DNA of 64,000 bases from Sphagnum magellanicum (Eukaryota > Streptophyta > Sphagnopsida > Sphagnales > Sphagnaceae), in contig CM038911.1 of assembly GCA_021904315.1 (NCBI GenBank), positions 19,069,390 to 19,133,389 on the forward strand. The letters run 5' to 3'. Both the position numbers and the translations under genes were made by a program. Of this stretch, positions 25,334-37,399 are shown piece after piece (positions within the stretch are counted from its first letter, which is position 1; each line of letters begins with the position of its first letter). The notes below the pieces were generated by a model that had not been told where the DNA came from, searched no databases, and saw nothing but the letters and a program-made list of their open reading frames with translations.

Positions 25334-25722
25334 ATGAGCATCCCCCCCCCCCTATTTGGGCCTTTACCAAGGCTTATCACATCTAATGTAGAATGTTTCA
25401 TTATTTCCCCATTCCTACACATAAACATGAAAATTTGCTCCAAACTCAGTTGATTTAAAGGGTTTAGGGTTTCGGATGACCTTTACCCTAAACCCCTAAA
25501 ATTCATCTAAATTATTGTGTGAAGTCATTTTACTTTTGGGGGTGGAGCTGGTCTTATGCTCAACTAGTCCCATGATCAACTTTGAGCATCTCCACCCATA
25601 TTGACACCCTCTAGTTGGGCTTCTACCAACATTAACCATATCTTCCATAGTGTGTCAATTATTTCCCCATCCCCAATGCACACACACACGCGCGCACTTA
25701 CTTCCAAACTCTTTTCTCCAAT
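25334..25722. repeat. Degenerate direct repeat, period about 250 bp
   Basis: Copies at about 25334-25455 and 25583-25722 share 'tgagcatc', a TTGGGC...TACCAA segment, 'ttatttccccat', a CACA-rich stretch and 'tccaaactc' in the same order. The first contains an 11-base C run (25342-25352). The second contains a CACACACACGCGCGCAC microsatellite. Origin is unknown. Confidence 0.6.
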
Positions 25723-26385
25723 GTTTTGGACTTTTGATCACCAAAAGGCTTTTATATACCCAAAAGGAAAGTAAAGCCCACAAAGAGAGAGTGTGGCCAC
25801 CCGAGCTTTTGTTTACATTGTTTGGATGGAGAGCAAGTATATGAGCTGATGATTGTGGTCAAAAGGCAACTGGAAATTTCAGTGATAATAATACTGAATA
25901 AATCAGGTGACCTTGCAGCCTTTGAAGGTCCTTGTGAGATTGGACACTCCAATAATCGACTGGATTATTAAGGACCCACAAAATTATGATCGTTGTGGTC
26001 GTGGTGTGTATTGGGTTGTTGGGTCCTTGTTGGAAATTGGAAGTTGAAATCATTGGGGGTGAGTCCAGAGTGAGCCTTATGAGAATGAGTGACTCTTTGT
26101 TTGTTTATTGGGGAAAATAAAGACCTGCTAAAACCTGTCAAAACGACACTATTCAACAACATCGCACATGAGTGCTCAATTGACAAAATCACACTTTGCC
26201 TGCATCTACAGCTTTCAACCAAAAAACAAACAATCAATGTGACAAATTATCACATTGTAAAGTTATCTGTAAAGTCAGGCGATTAGAGGGTCAGAACGAC
26301 CAGTTTCCGCATAATAGGCCATCAAATGTGTAGCTGCGAACGAAATTTTACAAAACGAAATAACTGGGACCCAAACTAGACTTTC
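25723..26385. other. Intergenic, nothing recognised
   Basis: No protein family, RNA gene or repeat unit was identified. Frames on both strands are short and overlapping. Confidence 0.5.
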
Positions 26386-26387
26386 CA

Positions 26388-26625
26388 CCAATTTTGGTTG
26401 TAAACTGAGTTTCATCCCCTCTTTCCTTTTCCCTGATCGCCTCCACTGCCGCTGCATATGTTTTCACTGCTCCTACCTGTACAACTATTATAATTACTCT
26501 TCAACCTTCGTGCATTAAATGCTGAGTTTCAGCTATTCATACTGAGATTTAATAGAATTTCATTAGTTTGCAGATACCACTGAAAGAGGGTATAGGGGGT
26601 GAAGGAGGGATGACTTTATGGATAA
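26388..26625. repeat. Dispersed repeat A, copy 1
   Basis: It shares an ordered set of words with 34138-34352: 'ttggt...actgagtttcacc/atcccc', a CT-rich run, 'gcattaaatgctgagtttc', 'actgagatttaatagaatttcatta', and 'tttgcagata'. Both copies are in the same orientation, 7.75 kb apart and clearly diverged. No coding content was recognised. Confidence 0.6.
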
Positions 26626-28342
26626 CTTTAGTGAATGTAGTAAAAGGTGGGTTTTGGATCATCCTTGGATACATGGTTGTTTTTTTTGTGGCTCTTGACT
26701 GACTCTTCCTTTCTTCTCTTGTATGATTCAAACTTGTCAAGTAAATAGGTCCAAAATCCAAAGTAGTGACAAAACTTCAATGGGTATTATTTTTAAGGTC
26801 ATGCCCATGTATTAAAAAGCTTTTGGCAAAAGAAGTGGCAGACTTCTTCTTCAAAAAGCTGTAGGTCAAAAAGTTGGAACCAAAGTTGCATTTTGATTAC
26901 TTGTGCTTGGCTTGTGCTCTTTCTATAATTGGAACTTCAATGTGACCCTCTTTTTAGAGCAGGTACATCAGGATTCAGCACACAGGAAAAAACATGCATC
27001 CCTCAACAAAATGTTGTCCCACCACTCAAACCCTCTTTGAGCTAAACCCCTAGTGGGAACCCTAGTCTAACCCGCCAACTTTACGAATCGCTCTATTGTG
27101 AAGTTGAGTTTGGACTTTGGAAGTGCAAATATGTAGTTGGGGTTGTTTAGCCTTCTCTTCGCAATGAATCTCTTCATTTGTGGCCAAAATAAATAAATAA
27201 TAATTTAAATAAATAAAGAAAAAAAGACTACAAAAACATGCTCTTGAAAGTGGTGAGTAAAGGTTTAGGATTGACCCATAAGTGGCATTTTAACTGATCC
27301 TTGGCTTTACATCCATCAAGATTTCATGTTTATGGGTAAGGATGAGGAAATATTGAGTGTGGGTGATTATGTGCTTTGGTGAGTAAGAACCAATGTTTTG
27401 CAAATATTTTTTATTTGTATATATTTGTCAAGTGTGCATAGTGTATGTTATTTATCTTAACTTATTTTCCTAAAATCAATATTTACTCTGATGAACCAAA
27501 TACCTAGGAGTATGTAAATATTTTTCTAAATATGTAATTATATTCTCAAAAAAATCAGCAAAATGGATAAAAATATAGCAAGGCATCTTATTTCTAATAT
27601 TTCCAAGTAAAATATTAAAAGGCATTTTCCAGGATTTCAGCAATAAAATTTTAAAATTTTGAAAATTACTGTTTTTTTAAAATAAATAATTATTGCTGAA
27701 TTTTTTAGGCTACATACCTGAGGGTTATTTAAAGGCTACTTAGGAGTTATCCATGTACTACTTAGTAAGGTCCACCTAGGGCTTACTTAGGTTACATATA
27801 GTCTACCTAAGGATTATGTAAGCCTACCTATGTGCTCATTTTATAATCATATATGAAACATTTGTCATTGTACCATGTCCATATGTGATAGTTGAATTAC
27901 CATGTTGTCATATTCTCTCTTAATAAGTGAACCTCAAATTTTATGGATGAAAAATGGTCAAAAAAACAAGAATTTGTCATTTCCTTTTATAGCATTATCA
28001 CATATTAATTATATGAAAGATTAATTTATGACTAGTATGTTTTACACATAAGATACACAATTATATTTTATGACTATAGTCATTTAAAAAATCATTGAGA
28101 AACTCTAATCATCGGTTATCGAGGACAAAATTTCTTCTTGCCAATGATCCAATAGCAACTATGTTGAGCCCCACCTCACTTTTGAACATAGTGAAATTTC
28201 CTTCAATAAGCTTGAAGGATTGACTTCATAAATTAATGCAAAGGTTAGAACTCCATAATGAGCACAATGTGCATGTCCACCATGCAATGATGCCACCTTA
28301 GCATATACACAATCAAGTTAATATACACAAATCTACAAGATA

Positions 28343-28440
28343 TGCATAATAGGTTTGTGCCTAGGGGTGAAAAAAGGTTTTTATGGCCAATGAGTTTGGT
28401 CAAATTAGTGGCTTGAACTCTTTTCAAGAGTTGCCTTGGT
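28343..28440. repeat. Dispersed repeat family C, copy 2
   Basis: Starts 'aataggtttgtgcctaggg', followed by an A-rich centre and 'ggccaatgagtttggtc'. It parallels the copies at 28731 and 29730. Confidence 0.45.
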
Positions 28441-28730
28441 GACCCACCACATACATGTTCAATTCAAAAGAAACCATTCAAATTGTAAGTAAATTTTAAC
28501 AATAATTTGGAGCTTTTAACACATAATTATCTTATTTGACTCATTATGTACAAACCCTAATAATTATGTATATTATTTTTCAACCTTGTAATCTCCTACC
28601 ACCTCATATTAACAAATAGGGTTTTAAGACACTATTTGTGTTGTTTGAAAAAAATGGAAAGGGGTAATGAGGTGTGTTTTGCAATGCAAATTCCCTTTAT
28701 TATAATAATATTAATGTATTAATATACAAA

Positions 28731-28856
28731 GGGTATTGAATAGGTTTGTGTGTAGGTGTGTAAAAAAATGTTATGAACAATGAAAATGTTGGATTTGGTG
28801 GTTTGAATTGATTTATTTTGTTATATTCAATGAACTAATAGTTAAATGTGTAATAG
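28731..28856. repeat. Dispersed repeat family C, copy 3
   Basis: Starts 'attgaataggtttgtgtg', then an A-rich centre, 'ggtttgaattgatttatt' and 'caatgaactaatag', in the same order as the other copies. Confidence 0.5.
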
Positions 28857-29729
28857 AGCTTGGTAGGTTTGTGAGATTTTAGAGGACCAATGGAAATTTT
28901 AGAAAGTGGTTGTAGCTTAGGAAGGGTCCAAGCCTATGAAGCTTAATTTTCAATTAAGTCCTTATTAGCATATAGGTACGTTGCATAACTAAATTTTCAC
29001 ACAACAGTTGCATCACATATAAAACACTTGAAAAATACAATAGATGAAATTTACATGTTTGGGGGTTAGGATCACCCATACACCTAAATCTTGGTTTTCA
29101 TGTGGGCTATGCACAATGAAAAATTCACCACATATGCCTAAAAACCTCATTTCACAAGGAATGTTTGTAAAAAAGGTACATTTGCTATTGTAAATATTTT
29201 CAAGATCAAATTGACACAATTTTATTATGGCATAGTTTGATTACACATAAGGCTCAATTCAAAGCTCGACACAAAATAACAACATTAAATCATGAAAGGG
29301 AGAATATGAGCTCATGTTCCACCCATAACTCTTTATATATTTGAAAGGAGGAATGGATAAATTACCCTAGTCATTTACATCTTCTACACAATATCACTCA
29401 TTAACTTCAAACAAATAATATTATGCCACATAGCAAATCTTTAGAACTATCATTTTTTTTATGGATGGATTAATAATTTATTTGGAATCTATTTCCTAAA
29501 ATTTAATCAAGTTTGCATAATTATTTTTCAATATGACTAACCCAAAATAACTGTATAATTCATGACTTTAAGCTTAATTTACTAGTCAAAAGATTTTCAA
29601 GGTAGGGCTCATAAGTTGCATTATTTATTTCCCCCATTTCCCATCATTTTACCCCAATGCCCTAATACAATCATTTACAACCATTACCCCCAATAACCCA
29701 TTTTGATGTTAGATGACCATTATTTTCAA

Positions 29730-29846
29730 TGTTCAATAGAATAAGGTTGTGCATAGACTTGAATTTTTTTTTAGGCCAATGGGATTATTGATTTATTTAA
29801 TAATTATGTTGAATGAACTAACAAAACAATGTGTAATATATATTTA
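29730..29846. repeat. Dispersed repeat family C, copy 4
   Basis: Starts 'aatagaataaggttgtgcat', then a T-run, 'ggccaatgggattattg', 'atttatttaat' and 'gaatgaactaacaa'. It combines features of copies 1, 2 and 3. Confidence 0.5.
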
Positions 29847-32681
29847 CAAATAAATTTTTTACACATTATTTGTGCAATGTTTTTAAAAAAGTACGTGCAT
29901 CACATTGTGAAGGTGGAAATATCAAATATTGTACAATTGCAATCCAAATCCTTCTCTATTTGATAATTTGGTGCAACTAAATAATGAAACCTTGTCAAAC
30001 ATAATAAAAGAAAAAAACACCCATTTGGAAGTAGAAAGGAAGGAACAAAAAGAGAGCACCAACATTCAACCAAAAGACAACACCCATCAATGCAAAAGCA
30101 CATATAGGGGTTGCAACAAAGTGGTAGGTAAAGTAGATTGTAACAAGCAAATCTTGAATCAATCATTTGGAAGGTTCCGAATTCCTACCTTACATATAGG
30201 AATGTTTACATGTTCAAAACCCAATACAAAAAGAAACCATGTATATAAGAAAGGCAAGGATGGGAACCACAAGTACAAGATAAATAAAAGCACAAAAACA
30301 TATGTTTTGAAAGAACATAACAATTAGGTCACCATTTATACATTAATAAAATAGAAGATCATAAATTAAAAAGACATCATCTACCACAAATTACCTAGTG
30401 ACATAGGTGCACTATTTGTCATTTGTGGAAGAGATGAGGAATGTTTCCCAAATGCTATGGACACATGTTGCCAATACTAAAAAACAAACACAATGGGAAC
30501 TAAAGAGGAGACTATTGATGATGGGTTATATTGGCTTAAACATAAGAAGTAAAAAAGGAATCAAAATGAAAATGAAAACAACCATAAGTTCTTATGGCAA
30601 GGGGATTGAAATTGTCTTCCAATGCACATTTCACATATGATTGTGTCTTCCACTAAGTGGCAATTGTCATTGCATGCATGTGTTGTCTTGGACAATGCGT
30701 GTTGTACCATATTTGGGTGGGTCAAATAGGTTATGAAAATATCTAATAAGGTTTGAAAGTCATTTTTAGTGATAATAATATTGATTTGTTGTTAAGTGAG
30801 GCAAGGGAAAAGGTGGGAACCTCTTTTGTATGTGTGTTCAAGTTTTCAAAGTAATAGTTGCAACAGTATCCCAAAAAGTATTGTGGATTACAATGCGTTC
30901 ATTATGACACAGACATTAAAATAAGTGAATACTCAAATCATCAATGGTATGTTCACACTAACAACATGAAAAATGTGAAATTGTAAGATGTGTTAAACCA
31001 AGCTAGGCAGGTACATGATGATATAAGGAATTGAGCTCAAAACAAATAACATGCGGGTGTGGTAGGACGGGTTAATAACCATATGCCCACAACTAAACTT
31101 GCACAAGACCAAAAAAACCTAAATCATGAGTGTCTTTAATAGCATTAGGGAATTAGGTTTTCTTTTTTATGGTAGGAAATTTGAATCCATTTCCCTACTA
31201 TAACCTCCATTTTAAATTTCTAATGTAGGATAAGTCAATTTCCTATCATTATTGTGGAGAGACAAAATTTTTGAAACATATTCAATTAAGGTTGAATCTA
31301 GACCTAACTTGAATGGTGTTTTTTCCCCTTTTCCCCCCGTTTTGTGATGTTGCTAAACTAATGACAAAATTGTTAACAACAAGGTTTAACTATATGTAAT
31401 ATCTCTTAGTAGATCAAAAAAATTATCCTTCAATATTGTGGGTACCTCTTGGAGTTTATGGTAGAAATTTGGGAATTTTGTTTCTTGAAATCTTATGAAT
31501 TTAGGGAATTTTTTGTTGTTGATGTTGTTAAGACCCTTTTTTTCCTGCAAAGTGGGAAATTTTGCCATAAATAAAAACCATTCGGTTCTTAGTTTTTGAA
31601 AAAACCTTTGATCTTGTTCCAACATTTTTTTAATTTGAAAGAACCTTGAATTTTGATTCAAGAATTTATTATAAAATTTTTTTTGGTTTGGTTCTAAGCC
31701 AAATTCTTCACATTTCAAGATTCTTAATCCTCAATTCTTCCAAACAAAATCTTAAACAAGTCTAGTTCCAAATTGGATTTGGTTCTACCTTCCTACACAT
31801 AGCCCAAAACTAATTTTTAGAAAGTTATTAGCATTATACAACCAACACATAGCTATCAAGAGGTCTTCAACATGTAAGAAATAACAAAAAAAACTTCATC
31901 CATACTTGTCATGTTGACCTCCATCAATAAATCTCACATCCAAGATGCATGGCTTGTTGTTTCCCATGTTTCAACTCTAGTTTGTGGAGCAAATTACCAT
32001 AATGTGAAGCCACAACCATGGTTCCACATCTTGTGCAAAAATGTTGGCCCAAAATCAATTTCCTACTTGAAACCGGCATCACATTTACTCTTTTTCATCC
32101 AAAACCTATTGCATCATGCCACTAGAGGTGCTCCAAGAACCCCCAAACAAGGACCATACCAATTTAATGCCCACCCCCCTTGCAAAAAAATTCCCCACGA
32201 TTGCCCTAAAGAACAAATTGCAAAATAACACCAAGTTTTTACAATATCTAGGCTTATTATTATTATTAGACTTGTTCCAACCTTTTTTGGTAAAAAAAAA
32301 AAAAAGAATATTAAAAAATTTAGTACTTGCTCCTTTCACTAGCTTAGCTATGAGGTGGTCATCAAGAAAATTTTCCTTGAAGTTGAAAATCAACAAGGAT
32401 ATATAAGAAGTGTAAAAGAATACTCAATATCATATTTTGAGAAATGAAATAATGGCTAGAGAAAGAAGGACAATTCTTAAAGGCTAAACCTAATTCTTGA
32501 AGGCTAATTATTTCATGTCGCCAAATGCTTTTCAAATCCACCTCATTGATCCCAAATTGAGCACATGTGGCCTTGATTTTGGATCCCTATTTGACCTAAA
32601 CCCCTTAAGTACGATCCCCAATTTTTGGAATGTTCCCACCCGTGGATGTCACCCACCATAAAGGTAAAGGTTATATAGAAA

Positions 32682-32717
32682 TCCTAAACCCTAAACCTTG
32701 AACCCTAAACCCTAAAG
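32682..32717. repeat. Short interstitial telomere-like repeat (CCCTAAA)n
   Basis: About five consecutive 7-bp units, four of them CCTAAAC-like and one altered (CTTGAAC). This is the plant telomere motif. At this length it may be chance slippage or a trace of telomerase-mediated break repair. Confidence 0.6.
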
Positions 32718-33059
32718 ATAGGGGGATCACAAGGTGTAGGACGGTAGGAGGTAGAGGGTTCCTATGCCTACTCAATAATATCGGGAGTGGGGATCTTATG
32801 CCAACTTATAGGCATGACACCCATTTCTTTTCTAAGAGGGATATTTGCGGATATAGGGGTGATAGAATCTCTATCCCGGTGCCCTTATACCCTTAATCAC
32901 ATCAATTGGAACTTTGTAGATTATTTGCATAGTCAAATTGCTAGTTCACAAGCTACTTATTAATTTAATGCCCTCCTTATATATCCATGTTGGGTGGGTA
33001 TTTAATTTTTGTTAGTAACCTTCAGATCCAGTTTTTATTTATTTATTAATTTAATTTTT

Positions 33060-33297
33060 TATTGTTAATTTTGAACTTTTCTAACTTGAGGATTAGAATC
33101 AAGTTTTCTATTGAAACTTGAGAACAAAAACATTGGCAACATCCATTTGTTGAAATATCTATTGAGGCAAAAATATAATTAATATCTATTGTTACGTCAT
33201 ATGATGATCTCAAAATTTTAATATTTTCTTTCAAATTTCAAATCACCAAATAATCATTTGTTGATTTTTTAGATTATAAAAAGTTCAAAATTAACTA
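33060..33297. repeat. Dispersed repeat B, copy 1
   Basis: Aligns over its whole length, in the same orientation, with 54238-54474. Shared phrases include 'ttgaacttttctaacttg', 'aaaaacattgg.aacat.c', 'atttgttgaa', 'tctattgaggc.aaa', 'tattgttac.tcatatgatga', and an end of AAAAGTT..AAATTAA. Identity is roughly 75-80 percent by eye. Confidence 0.8.
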
Positions 33298-33504
33298 AAT
33301 TTCCCTAACACAGGTCCAAAATGATATAGGCAAAATAGTTTTTAAATGTAAGTGACTAGTATGTACGTAGGTAAGTAGGGGAGCCCGTTGGTGGTTACTA
33401 GGTAGGTAGATGCATGTGGATGGTTGGTAAATAGTTGACCACTATGGTTATTTATGGGGACATGAATACAACGGAAAAAAGTTTTGTGTGAACATACCTT
33501 TCAT

Positions 33505-33950
33505 CCTGCAAGAGCTTTCCAACAACACCAAAGGGCACATCACAATTCCTTCTACTTGAATTGAATGGTAGACATTCAAGTGCTACCAAGTACTCAACTG
33601 ATTTTTCCTTTCAAAGCCTGGTTTTTTGGAATTTATTTGAATTTTCAGTGGCAGAAATCACTTAAAATTTAATATATTCCACATTCTGAATCCAAATCTT
33701 ACCAAATAAATTCCATTAAATCCTGCTCATCCAGATCTTTCCAACAACACCAAAGGCACATTCCAATTCCTCCAAATATTTTAAGTACAATCTACGATTT
33801 AATTTAATTTTCAAGCAAAAAATCATTCAATATTCAAGAACTTTTGCACCACAAGTCCAAACATGGAACCAAAGCCCATGCAACTCTCCTCATCGAGAGC
33901 TTTCCAACGACATCAAGAACACAATCTGAAGCATCCTGGTGCGGTGGATC
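33505..33950. repeat. Three degenerate copies of an LTR-like phrase
   Basis: The phrase 'agctttccaacaacaccaaa' occurs near 33512, as 'atctttccaacaacaccaaa' near 33735, and as 'agctttccaacgacatcaag' near 33897. Each is preceded by 'catc' and followed by CACA..CAATTCCT-like sequence. Such phrases are frequent in decayed plant LTRs, so this is probably a retrotransposon relic. No ends or domains can be assigned. Confidence 0.5.
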
Positions 33951-34137
33951 TCATAATTACAAAGCAAAACAAAGCAAACTACCTTCCTTCATAGAAAGAT
34001 ATGTAAGGAAAAACACAGCACCAATAATACCCCTTGTTTGGTCATAAAAGTCATAAAGGGGGAGGGGGGAGATTTTAAAAAAACAATGAAAAAAAAAAAT
34101 ACACTGAGCTTAAAAGGTGACTGAAATTCATATTAGC

Positions 34138-34352
34138 ACCAAATTTGGTCAAAGCTGAGTTTCACCTTGCCTTTTTTTTTTCCCCTGGTTGACTTGCCTT
34201 CAGCCCAATCACTGCTGTTCTGGAACCTCCTGCACTTAATCCTGAGTTCCAACATTTCATACCCAGATTTAATAAACTTTCATTACTTTGCGGATAACAG
34301 TCTTCAGAGGCTGAAAGACAGGGGTTGGGGGATGATGATGAAAGAAGGGCTC
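34138..34352. repeat. Dispersed repeat A, copy 2
   Basis: Partner of 26388-26625: 'caaatttggtcaaagctgag', a T/C-rich run, 'gcacttaatcctgagttcc', 'cccagatttaataaacttt' and 'tttgcggataac'. Confidence 0.6.
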
Positions 34353-34643
34353 AAAAGGGGGTCGGTCACTTGATGGATATCCCCATTTTTTTGCAAGATG
34401 AAAAGTTCGTGAGAAGTACAAACTTAGTCATGTGGAGTCAGTAGAAGTAAGTCACTGGAAACAATTTTTTTTTGCATTCTTCAACAATAAGTCTAGTTGA
34501 GTGATTTTGCAATAAATAAACACTTACAAAAAAGTTGAAGTAATTTTCATGGTCTGGAGAAAGATAGTGATAACAATGATTGCAAAGAGGGTGGTGCACT
34601 GCAGATCTGGTGCTAGAAAATAAAATAAGACACTAATTTTAAA

Positions 34644-35300
34644 GGTATGTTCACACTTGGTGTTAGTGACTCTAGCGTTAAGTCCCCCCCTAACATCAAA
34701 CTAGTCATCAAAGACTTAAATCTACTTATCATGAAAAATTTATGTTAAGCTAACATTCACTTGACATTAAGTTATCACCTATGTAACATTGCATGCCACC
34801 TAGGATGCCACTTAGATTTTTTTTAAAACATTGACTTAACATCAAGTGTGAATGCACCTTTAATTAAGGTACGTTCACACTTGGTGTTAGGGACTCTAGT
34901 GTTAAGTCCCCTAACATCATACTAGTCATTGAAGACTTAAAATCACTTATCATGAAAATTTTATGTTAAGTTAACATTAACTTAAGCATTAAGCTATGGC
35001 ACATTTAACATTGATTGGCACCTAGGATTCCACCTAAATTTTTATTTAACACTGACATAACATGAAGTGTGAATGCACTTTAATCAATGTATGTTCACAC
35101 TTGGTGTTAGGGACTCTAGTGTTAAATCCCCTAACATCAAACTAGTCATTGAAGACTGAAATTTACTTTAACATGAAAATTTTATGTTACGCTAACATTC
35201 GCTTAATATTAAGATATCACCCATTTAGCATTGAGTGCCACCTAGGATGCCACCTAGATTTTCATTTAACACTGATTTAACATCAAGTGTGAATGTATCA
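34644..35300. mobile_element. Three tandem copies of a ~220-bp TIR element (MITE-like)
   Basis: Units begin near 34644, 34868 and 35088; the word 'tcacacttgg' recurs at 34651, 34875 and 35095, so the period is 224 then 220. Each unit starts GGTATGTTCACACTTGGTGT (or close) and ends AACATCAAGTGTGAATGCACC (or close), so the two ends are inverted repeats of about 20 bp. Internal blocks are also shared: GACTCTAG.GTTAA, 'catcaaactagtcat', 'tgccacctaggatgccac'. No coding capacity. Unit junctions contain TTTAATTAA, which leaves TTAA or TAA target duplications possible. The superfamily is not determined. Confidence 0.8.
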
Positions 35301-36144
35301 TAATTAACCTCATGTGTGTGACACTATAACACCATTGCTTGGTAGATGTGATAGTTGTCCCTCCTCCTTGAAAAGCAAGACCTAATAAAGCAAATTGAGA
35401 CTTGGGTGTTTTAGTTTAAGAGTTTAATAATTTGTCTTATACTCATTCAATTCAATGATGAAATATGTAATTGGGTAGTTCACAAACTTCCTTTAATGAC
35501 TAGGAGTTTTGTGAGCCTAGGAATCATCCAGGAAAAAAAAAACTAGGAAAATTAGTCTAATTTACAATACAATTCTAAAATTTTGTTGGGAAAAAAACAT
35601 AGGCCCCAAAGCATGTACTCCCATTTTTTTGGGGGAAAAAAAAAAGCTTGGTAATTTTAACCAAAGGGTGGATGCCCATGTTAATTTGATAACCACAATT
35701 CTCAAAAAAATTGTAAAAAAAAAATCTCCAAAAATGAGAGATTCTTATGAAATAATTGCCCAAAAAATCATTAGTTATTTCGTGAAAATTGTTGAGTTTT
35801 TTTCAGTTTTGAAATAATAGGAACCAAATACAAAAAGAAAATCTAGGTTGTTGATCACGATATGGGTTTCAATTTATATGATTCTAATTAAATTCTGAGT
35901 TATTAAAATTAAATATGAAAAAAAAAAAAAACACAAAATAGACAGTTTTTTTTATTTTCAATCACCCAGAATCAGGGGTTTAGATACAAAATCAAATACT
36001 CATGTACAACATTTGGTGAGTATCATTATTTCATAAAAAAAGGTTGCAAACTACATGTGGATATAAACTTGCGATATTACTTGTTAACCCCAATTCTCAT
36101 TGTTTTTTTTCAAAGCCATGTATTTTGGTTCCATTGAGATATGG
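35301..36144. other. Intergenic, homopolymer-rich
   Basis: Several A and T runs (for example near 35530-35720) and no recognisable gene. The overlapping frames on both strands at 35575-35817 are low-complexity. Confidence 0.5.
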
Positions 36145-36390
36145 TGTTAACCCAATTTTGCAATTATGTACATAGTAATTGCTTGTTACCACATGGTAAC
36201 TATTGAGGCAATATTATTTGGAGATTATTTCAATTATTATTGGATAATAGGTCTTTAAGTTAACTGGTTTGTTATGTGAACCAATAATCGGTCTATTACA
36301 GTAATTGGTTGTTAACAAAACAAGTTGTTTTAAATTTGTGACCAATCATTTTTAGAAGTTGATTTTGAATTTATATCGGCTATTAGGTGG
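36145..36390 (+). repeat. 5' LTR of the gypsy fossil (3' edge approximate)
   Basis: Begins TGTTAACCC and aligns with 46072-46330 through shared blocks: 'tatgtacata', 'tatttcaattattattggat', 'ttaactggt.tgttatgtgaac', 'tggttgttaaca', 'aaatttgtgaccaat'. Similarity fades after about 36390. Confidence 0.8.
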
Positions 36391-37399
36391 ATGAAACACC
36401 ACACCTATTTGACATGCTAATGAAATAACCTCAATAGCACAAAGGTGGTAGTTTACAACACCCAATTAATATATTCCTAAAATTACTATACGATCCCAAT
36501 GAGCATTGATTATTGGGTATTATGCATCTAAATCAATTTTTGTTTGAATCCAATTACAATAGATTTAGAATTACAACATAATCAACTTATGAACCAATTG
36601 GAACAACTATGCAACTTGGAGTGAAAACCTTCACACCGATCTAATTTTCAACAACATGCAGGTTGATGGATGTGGTTGTAGTACTTGTTATTGTTTGACA
36701 AAAACAACCTTTTACTCAATGTGTTTGGCCAAATGTACCTATTATGGGAACTCGTTGAACAACCACCTATTCAGTGAAATATACTGGCGACAACCCCATA
36801 ATCCACTATTGAAATTGCATTAGCATGTGCATATTACCAATAGGTTGGACAAGAATTCAAGAATTGTCCCTTTATGGATGATAAATTGAAGTGATTAATG
36901 AGAGGAGAACTCAAAACTTCTCTACCACCTATCACAACGAGCACACCAACGACATAGGTTGGTGTACCCGTGTCACAAATTCAATCACAATTGGGTTTGA
37001 TTACTTCACCCAACACTTAAGTTGGCAACAACCTACATTACACCACTAATAGCAAGACAACCTAAAGTTGTATCTTATCCACCATATCCAATTAGATATA
37101 ATACAATATTATATTTTGTACCCATGGATCCTAACATGTATGCTTTGTATTATTATGGGATCAAGGGACCTAATTCATTGATTTTTGGAAAAAAGGAAAG
37201 ACTTGTAATTGGCATCATTCAAATAGAATCGATGCCACTTGTTGAGTAGTAGGAGCAGCCTCAACATCCTATTAAAATACCAACTTCTGGATTAAAACAA
37301 TCAGTTTTAATTCCAAGATGTGTACTTAAATAAGTAGTGGTAACATTTCTACCTATTAACATGCCTATTGCCACTAGACTACTTGTTTATGGTAGTAGT

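Larger units (their letters stand above)
26640..33045. other. Intergenic DNA with scattered repeat remnants
   Basis: No gene is recognised in these 6.4 kb. The 132-codon frame at 29929-30327 is Lys/Asn-rich with no known domain and overlaps an equally open frame on the other strand, so I do not call it. The stretch 27700-27830 is rich in degenerate 'cctaag/cttagg' words. Dispersed family C copies lie at 28343-28440, 28731-28856 and 29730-29846. A short CCCTAAA-like run is at 32682-32717. Confidence 0.5.

Noticed and set aside
29929-30327. 132-codon Lys/Asn-rich frame
   Set aside because: No recognisable domain, and the opposite strand is equally open. Composition mirrors local AT bias.
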